Assembly (NCBI GenBank): GCA_022360105.1 | Contig: JAKSDL010000375.1 | Coordinates: 1 to 9,321, forward strand | Direction of reading: 5' to 3' | Length of the DNA stretch: 9,321 nt | Source: Pseudomonadota bacterium | GTDB taxonomy: Bacteria > SAR324 > XYD2-FULL-50-16 > JAHJRI01 | In this document: in pieces, positions 4,507 through 9,321 of the stretch | Layout: every line of letters starts with the position of its first letter | Position numbering within the stretch: position 1 is the first letter of the stretch | The notes under the pieces: model-generated | The model's input: the letters and a program-made list of their open reading frames with translations, nothing else | Databases searched by the model: none | What the model was told of the DNA's origin: nothing | Program-made: the position numbers and the translations under genes

Positions 4507-6410
4507 TTGTTGGATTCGGAGGAATAAACTCAGCCGGCCGCAGCTCTTTTCATCACGGCTATAAGCGAATGATCATCGAAAACTTGAATGCTGATCAGAA
4601 GCAAAAAACTTTACTGGGACTGGCAACACTGATGGGGATGGTGAAAAAGAGCAATGGCAAGCTGGTTGATGACAAAGGTCAGGCGATAAAACCGGATCAG
4701 GTCGAAGCACGATTCGGCAGTGCCATTCTTCGCAACACACTTCTGAGAAAGATCATTCCACAACTGTTCGATGTTGATAACGTTAAGCTTAACGTTAAGA
4801 TAACCACGACCGGCCTTTCCGGAGAACCTATCAGATTTACCCTGGCCAAGCGTGACCTGCCCAAGCATATTCCTGGTAATTGGTACATTACCGATTCAAC
4901 AAGCGATGATCAGGTTATTGAAGTGAGCATCGAAGGGGATCTTGAAGTCTATGTTCAGGACTATAAAGAGATGCAGGTTAAAACTGCCGGGCAACTTCCC
5001 ACAGGTTTTGAGCCAGGCAGTTTCTACAACGCCGTCAATCATCCACGTGGACTGCAAATGTCCATTTTCAGTGCCTGGGACGCTTTAAATTCGATGGGAA
5101 TTGATTGGGATATAATCAGACAGGCAGTGCACCCTGATCAAATTGGAGTATATGCCGGCAGCGGCCATGGACAAATGGATGATAATGGTGGTGGCGGTCT
5201 AATGAAGGCTTTGGTGACCGGCAAGAGGACTTCTTCCCGCTACCTGCCCTTAAGTCTTGTGGACATGCCTTCCAATTTTATCAATGCCTATGTCATTGGA
5301 AATGCCGGACATACCGGAACTCAGATAGCAGCTTGCGCTACCTTTCTTTATAATCTGGAACTTGCAATCAAGGAAATTCAATCAGGAAGACGCAGGGTTG
5401 CTATTGTGGGTAATGCCGAAGCTCCTATTTTACCGGAAATATTAGACGGCTACAAAGCTATGGGAGCGCTGGCTGACGATTCCAGACTCTTGAGTTTCTC
5501 CGATAGTGATTATGTCACCCATGAGGACAGAGCCAGGTCCTGCCGACCTTTTGGCGAAAACATGGGTTTTACCCTTTCAGAATCTTCGCAATTTGTTGTT
5601 CTTTTTGATGATGACCTGGCCATGGAATTAGGCGCACAAGTCCACGGCTCTGTCGCGGATGTGTTTATCAAGGCGGATGGATTCAAGAAATCGATCTCCT
5701 CCCCGGGTATTGGTAATTTTGTGACACTGGCAAAGGCCGCGGGTAGATTGAGAGCAATTCTGGGGAGTAAATCGTTACAGAAGGGCAGTTTTGTGCTGGC
5801 ACACGGCTCCGGCACGCCTTTGAACAGAACGACGGAATCTCGGGGTTTAAACGAAGTGGCCAAAGCTTTTGGAATAAGCCACTGGCCTATTGCCGCCGTC
5901 AAATGCTACTTGGGTCACCCGCTCACTCCAGCATCAGGGGATCAGTTAATGGCTGCCTTAGGTACTTGGAAGCATGGTTGGATTCCCGGGATATTCACGC
6001 TGGACAGTATTCCCGAGGATGTTCACCGCAGTAATTTGTCATTAAACCAGGATCATGTGGAAATCGATCCCGCAAAACTGGATGGCGCCCTGATTAACTC
6101 CAAGGGCTTTGGAGGCAATAACGCTACAGGTTTAGCTTTATCTCCATATATTACACTCGAAATGATGCGCAAAAAGCATGGCGATAAGGCTTTTGCTGCC
6201 TATCGGAGCAAAAATGAAGCGGTTGTTGAAAACGCAAAAGAATATGACTCGGCTGCGATAGAAGGTGAGTACAATATCTCCTATAAAGACAGTGAGAGAA
6301 TCTTAACAGAAGACGATCTGACATTAACCGAAAAGGAACTGAAGATTCCTGGTTATGATAAATCGGTAAATCTCGATCTGGAAAACCTTTTTCCCGAGAT
6401 GACGTCATAA
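4488..6410 (+). CDS. fabY: FabY-type beta-ketoacyl-ACP synthase, GTG start
   Basis: The 640-aa product closely resembles Pseudomonas FabY, which condenses acetyl-CoA with malonyl-ACP to start type II fatty-acid synthesis in place of FabH. The N-terminus MSHLPVIVGFGGINSAGRSS matches FabY at the same point. The thiolase fold carries the nucleophile in AACATFLYNL (Cys283), with His439 in AHGSGTPLNRTTES, Lys472 and His477 in VKCYLGHPLTPASG, and NSKGFGGNNATG at 537-548. Conserved FabY stretches such as AGQLPTGFEPG and IVGNAEAPILPE are present. An ATG at 4425 would add 21 residues, but GTG 4488 is preferred because GGAG lies 5 nt upstream and the product then matches FabY length (about 635 aa). The C-terminal tail after residue 560 is charged, as in FabY. 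It is followed after 15 bp by truB. Confidence 0.93.
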   Translation: MSHLPVIVGFGGINSAGRSSFHHGYKRMIIENLNADQKQKTLLGLATLMGMVKKSNGKLVDDKGQAIKPDQVEARFGSAILRNTLLRKIIPQLFDVDNVKLNVKITTTGLSGEPIRFTLAKRDLPKHIPGNWYITDSTSDDQVIEVSIEGDLEVYVQDYKEMQVKTAGQLPTGFEPGSFYNAVNHPRGLQMSIFSAWDALNSMGIDWDIIRQAVHPDQIGVYAGSGHGQMDDNGGGGLMKALVTGKRTSSRYLPLSLVDMPSNFINAYVIGNAGHTGTQIAACATFLYNLELAIKEIQSGRRRVAIVGNAEAPILPEILDGYKAMGALADDSRLLSFSDSDYVTHEDRARSCRPFGENMGFTLSESSQFVVLFDDDLAMELGAQVHGSVADVFIKADGFKKSISSPGIGNFVTLAKAAGRLRAILGSKSLQKGSFVLAHGSGTPLNRTTESRGLNEVAKAFGISHWPIAAVKCYLGHPLTPASGDQLMAALGTWKHGWIPGIFTLDSIPEDVHRSNLSLNQDHVEIDPAKLDGALINSKGFGGNNATGLALSPYITLEMMRKKHGDKAFAAYRSKNEAVVENAKEYDSAAIEGEYNISYKDSERILTEDDLTLTEKELKIPGYDKSVNLDLENLFPEMTS

Positions 6411-6425
6411 TACAGAGCGGTTACA

Positions 6426-7340
6426 TTGAACGGAATTATAAATATCTTTAAACCGGAAGGGATAACGTCCAACGGGGTGATCAAAGAAATCAAAAAACTA
6501 ACCGGTGAGAATAAAATTGGTCATATCGGCACCCTGGACCCCCTGGCCAAGGGAGTGCTTCCCTTATTCCTGGGTAAATACACCAAGCTGATCCCTTATT
6601 GTAATCTGGATGACAAGGTATACGAAGCCGTGGCTCATTTGGGAGCTACCTCTACCACTCTGGATAGAGAAGGTGATATCTCTACCGTGCCAATTCCGGA
6701 CAATTGCAATATGGAAGCAGTCATGAATTGTCTGCAGTCTTTTTTGGGAGAGTCTGAGCAAATTCCCCCGATGTATTCAGCCATCAAAATTAACGGCAAA
6801 AAACTGTATGAATACGCCAGGGAGGGAAAAACCATCCAGCGAAAACCGCGGCAAATATCCATTTATGCAATAAAATTAATCGAGTTACATTTTCCGGAAA
6901 TTACATTTGAAGTAAAATGTTCCAAGGGAACTTACATCAGGACTTTGGTTGACGATATTGCTAAAAAACTCGGTACACGTGCATATTTAAAAGATTTGAC
7001 CCGATTGGCCAGTGGTGCTTTTTTTGTTGAAAACAATGCGCTGGCTCTTGAGAGAGCAAAAAAAATGGATAAAAGCGATTTACAAAGAAAGTTCATTGAT
7101 CCAAAATATATTTTATCTGATTGGCACGATGTTGAGATTAGTTCGACCATCTTGCTCAAACACATCAGTCAAGGTAGAACCATTCCTGTTCCTCTTGACA
7201 CTGAACGTTCTTTTAGTCCGAAAGAACGAATTTCCAAAGCAATTGCCACAACTCAGAGCGGAGAGCTAGTTGCCACCGGAAATCTTGAATTCAGCCAGGA
7301 TGCCGGTTGCAGATTTAGCCCTGAGAAAGTGTTTATATAA
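6426..7340 (+). CDS. truB: tRNA pseudouridine-55 synthase, TTG start
   Basis: TruB isomerises U55 in the T loop of elongator tRNAs and also acts as a tRNA-folding chaperone. The product is 304 aa, close to the E. coli length of 314. The catalytic Asp is Asp38 in GHIGTLDPLAKGVLPL. Further family motifs are PPMYSAIKINGKKLYEYAREG at about 117-137, KCSKGTYIRTLVDDIAKKLG at about 163-182 and LTRLASGAF. The C-terminal PUA-like part is diverged. The start must be TTG: the frame is closed by the fabY stop 18 nt upstream and no ATG or GTG lies between, while MNGIINIFKPEG is the usual TruB N-terminus. The Shine-Dalgarno is weak (GAGCGG). In most bacteria truB follows rbfA or infB; here fabY precedes it by 15 bp, implying an operon. 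Confidence 0.97.
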   Translation: MNGIINIFKPEGITSNGVIKEIKKLTGENKIGHIGTLDPLAKGVLPLFLGKYTKLIPYCNLDDKVYEAVAHLGATSTTLDREGDISTVPIPDNCNMEAVMNCLQSFLGESEQIPPMYSAIKINGKKLYEYAREGKTIQRKPRQISIYAIKLIELHFPEITFEVKCSKGTYIRTLVDDIAKKLGTRAYLKDLTRLASGAFFVENNALALERAKKMDKSDLQRKFIDPKYILSDWHDVEISSTILLKHISQGRTIPVPLDTERSFSPKERISKAIATTQSGELVATGNLEFSQDAGCRFSPEKVFI

Positions 7341-7364
7341 TCAAATGCTGGATAGGAGAAAGAC

Positions 7365-7631
7365 ATGTTAACAGTAGAAGACAAGAAAGCAATCGTTAAA
7401 CAGTACGGCAAAGACGAAAATGATACAGGATCAACAAAAGTGCAAGTCGCGTTGTTGACCTCAAGAATCAAACTTCTGACAGAGCATTTCAAAACCCATA
7501 AACATGACCATCACTCAAGAAGAGGCTTGATGAAGCTTGTAGGAAGCAGGCGAAGATTGTTGGGGTATTTGAAAAGCAAAGACATCAGCCAGTATCGTGA
7601 ACTGATCAAGGACCTTGGAATCAGGAAGTAA
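7365..7631 (+). CDS. rpsO: 30S ribosomal protein S15
   Basis: The 88-aa product matches the usual 88-89 aa. It has the four-helix S15 sequence with [20 protein letters not shown], the rRNA-binding [20 protein letters not shown] (His and Arg residues contacting 16S helix 22) and the end [21 protein letters not shown]15 is a primary binder of the central domain of 16S rRNA. ATG 7365 has a good AGGAGA 5-6 nt upstream. It sits 24 bp after truB and 275 bp before pnp, the conserved truB-rpsO-pnp order. Confidence 0.98.
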   Translation: MLTVEDKKAIVKQYGKDENDTGSTKVQVALLTSRIKLLTEHFKTHKHDHHSRRGLMKLVGSRRRLLGYLKSKDISQYRELIKDLGIRK

Positions 7632-7641
7632 TACTTTGTCG

Positions 7642-7676
7642 TCGCGTACCGGAACCAAATTCGTTCTCGGACGCGA
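7642..7676 (+). promoter_or_regulatory. Bulged hairpin in the rpsO-pnp spacer
   Basis: TCGCGT, bulged A, CCGGAAC on the left pairs with GTTC, bulged T, CGGACGCGA on the right: 13 bp with two single-base bulges and a 7-nt loop, starting 10 nt after the rpsO stop. No T run follows, so it is unlikely to terminate. In E. coli the rpsO-pnp spacer holds hairpins that are cut by RNase III and used in PNPase autoregulation; this is the likely counterpart by position. Confidence 0.6.
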
Positions 7677-7728
7677 AACCAATAGAGATCATTTCATGCA
7701 GAACTTTCAACTCCTGCTTCACTCCTTC

Positions 7729-7785
7729 AAATTCCCACAAAACCACAGCAGATTAGCCACCATCGCTCTCAAAGTTTGGGAATTT
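7729..7785 (+). repeat. 9-bp inverted repeat in the pnp leader
   Basis: AAATTCCCA (7729-7737) and TGGGAATTT (7777-7785) are perfect complements 39 nt apart. They could form a second leader stem before pnp. CTCTCAAA also occurs twice, at 7766 and 7788, exactly 22 bp apart. Short, so chance is possible. Confidence 0.35.
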
Positions 7786-7906
7786 ATCTCTCAAAAACCG
7801 CATTCAATCATTACTCCACCTTATAATGCATCTGAGAATCGGCAATTTTGCGTGAAGCAGGTGATTTGTGCGAATCCTGTACATTAAATACTAAATAATT
7901 ATACTT

Positions 7907-9321
7907 ATGAAAAAAATAGAAACAGAATATTTTGGCAAAAAACTGGTTCTGGAAACCGACCATATTGCAAAACAAGCCAACGGTTCCGTGATGGTAACTT
8001 ATGGTGAAACTGTTGTTTTGGTCGCGGCCACCACAGAAACCAAAGATAGCGACATGGACTTCTTTCCGCTTACCTGCGTATACCAGGTAAGAACATATTC
8101 CCAGGGAAGAATCGCAGGCGGGTTTGTCAAACGAGAACGGATGCCCTCCGAACACGAAGTACTGGCCTCCAGAATTATTGACCGGCCACTCAGACCACTT
8201 TTTGCAGAGGGTTTCTCACGCGAAACCCAGGTTATCGCGACTGTCCTGAGCTACGATGACACATCCAATCCCATCGTCGCTTCAATGTTGGGAGCATCTG
8301 CTGCTCTTTTTATATCGGATATTCCCTATGTCTCGCCAGTTGCCGGAATTAACGTCGGTAGAATCAATGGAGAGTTTGTAGTTAACCCTTCTCCAGCTGA
8401 TCTGGAAGAAAGCGACCTCGATTTATTTGTCGTTGCCAAGCAAGATGCCATCGTCATGGTTGAGGGAGAAAGCAAAGACGTTTCTGAAAAGGAGATCGTT
8501 GAAGCCTTGGATTTTGCTTACGAATCCGTTCAGCCTCTGCTTGAATTGCAAGCAAAATTACAGAAAGAGGTGGGCAAGGAGAAACTGACCTTTACTCCTC
8601 CTCAAGATCTTTCAGACCTCAAAAAGACAGTTGGTAAAAAAGCCAAAAAGAAACTGGAAAAGGCCATCGATATTAACGATAAACTGGAACGCCAAAAAGC
8701 CATTCTGGGAATTACTACCGAATTGTGTGAGGAATTACTGACAGATGAGGCCGAAAATACTGAAGGCGAAATCAAAACCGTAGTGCATGAACTGGAAAAA
8801 GAGATCATTCGCAAAAATATTCTTGATAAAAAGAAGAGAATTGGTGGACGATCCTTCACTGAAGTTCGCCCCATTACCTGTGAAACTGGAATTTTGCCAA
8901 AAGCTCACGGTTCAGCCTTGTTCACAAGAGGTGAAACCCAGGCTATGATCGTCACTACTTTGGGAACAAAGGATGACGAACAGATGGTAGACGATCCTTC
9001 CGGTCTTTATTACAAACATTTTTACCTACACTATAACTTTCCTGCATACTCTGTTGGTGAGGTTCGAAGAATGGGACCTCCAGGTAGAAGAGAAATTGGC
9101 CATGGAAATCTCGCTGAAAGAAGTCTTACCAGTGTCATGCCATCACGAGATTCTTTTCCCTACACCATTCGAGTCGTATCTGAAATTACAGAATCCAATG
9201 GTTCATCATCTATGGCCAGTGTTTGTGGAGCATCTCTTTCTATGATGGATGCCGGTGTCCCCATTTCAACACCAGTCGCCGGAGTAGCAATGGGTCTGGT
9301 GCAGGAAGGTAAAAAGACTGC
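7907..9321 (+). CDS. pnp: Polyribonucleotide nucleotidyltransferase (PNPase), N-terminal 471 residues (partial)
   Basis: PNPase degrades RNA 3'-to-5' by phosphorolysis, as a trimer and often in the degradosome. The frame is open from ATG 7907 to the right edge, giving 471 of about 700 residues. RNase PH domain 1 includes SQGRIAGGFVKRERMPSEHE and IIDRPLRPLF. The Lys/Glu-rich all-helical domain spans about 215-315. RNase PH domain 2 begins near residue 320 with RPITCETGILPKAHGSALFT, then HYNFPAYSVGEVRRMGPPGR and ESNGSSSMASVCGASL. The catalytic Asp motif (DILGDEDHLGDMDFK in E. coli) and the KH and S1 domains lie beyond the window. ATG 7907 gives the standard N-terminus (MKKIETEYFGKKLVLETD), but no Shine-Dalgarno is visible in the A/T-rich sequence before it. 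The 275-nt leader suggests post-transcriptional control. Confidence 0.97.
   Translation, partial: MKKIETEYFGKKLVLETDHIAKQANGSVMVTYGETVVLVAATTETKDSDMDFFPLTCVYQVRTYSQGRIAGGFVKRERMPSEHEVLASRIIDRPLRPLFAEGFSRETQVIATVLSYDDTSNPIVASMLGASAALFISDIPYVSPVAGINVGRINGEFVVNPSPADLEESDLDLFVVAKQDAIVMVEGESKDVSEKEIVEALDFAYESVQPLLELQAKLQKEVGKEKLTFTPPQDLSDLKKTVGKKAKKKLEKAIDINDKLERQKAILGITTELCEELLTDEAENTEGEIKTVVHELEKEIIRKNILDKKKRIGGRSFTEVRPITCETGILPKAHGSALFTRGETQAMIVTTLGTKDDEQMVDDPSGLYYKHFYLHYNFPAYSVGEVRRMGPPGRREIGHGNLAERSLTSVMPSRDSFPYTIRVVSEITESNGSSSMASVCGASLSMMDAGVPISTPVAGVAMGLVQEGKKT

Noticed and set aside
7615..7887. A 90-codon plus-strand frame from TTG 7615 across the rpsO-pnp spacer.
   Set aside because: It starts inside rpsO, has no good ribosome binding site, and its translation shows no family pattern. 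The bases are better explained as the structured pnp leader. An internal ATG near 7696 gives a 63-aa version that is also unsupported.
7811..8155. Minus-strand 114-aa frame over the pnp start.
   Set aside because: It is the shadow of the clearly conserved PNPase N-terminus.
1..9321. Search for CRISPR arrays, insertion sequences, toxin-antitoxin or defence genes.
   Set aside because: No regularly spaced repeats, transposase, terminal inverted repeats with target duplications, or recognisable defence domains were seen; the window is mostly housekeeping genes.

Overview
The window looks like a chromosomal housekeeping region of a Gram-negative bacterium with moderate G+C. The evidence is a FabY-type ketoacyl synthase, a protein with an export signal, and canonical truB-rpsO-pnp and infC-rpmI-rplT modules. 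The lineage cannot be fixed from sequence alone. Some Shine-Dalgarno sites are clear (rpsO, fabY, infC) and some are weak or absent (pnp, rpmI, rplT). The gene order, with fabY in front of truB and three tRNA genes in front of infC, is not that of well-known model bacteria.

Left part (1-2600). Three minus-strand genes are separated by gaps of roughly 120 bp: the N-terminus of an alpha/beta hydrolase cut by the window edge, a small exported protein with degenerate YF-G repeats and its own good promoter, and a MoxR-family AAA+ ATPase without its usual DUF58/VWA partner genes. A 51-codon, cysteine-clustered small ORF lies just upstream of moxR on the same strand. Facing it is a 101-aa helical hypothetical protein on the plus strand, whose last codons lie inside a perfect bidirectional terminator.

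Middle (2600-4190). The minus-strand transcription unit reads promoter, tRNA-Ile(GAT), tRNA-Ala(TGC), tRNA-Val(GAC), infC, rpmI, rplT, terminator. IF3 appears to start at a non-canonical ATA codon and its stop overlaps the rpmI start. The Ile-Ala tRNA pair, normally found inside rRNA operons, is here linked to translation genes with no rRNA in the window. The Val tRNA carries C instead of the near-universal U at position 33.

Right part (4190-9321). The divergent plus-strand cluster is fabY (fatty-acid chain initiation or condensation), truB (tRNA pseudouridine 55), rpsO (ribosomal protein S15) and pnp (PNPase, cut by the window end). fabY starts at GTG and truB at TTG. A strong bulged hairpin follows rpsO in the long pnp leader, as expected for PNPase-type post-transcriptional control. 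The two halves together serve translation initiation, ribosome assembly, tRNA maturation and RNA turnover. No clearly new defence or mobile system is visible; the novelty lies in start codons, the tRNA oddity, gene linkage and small ORFs.
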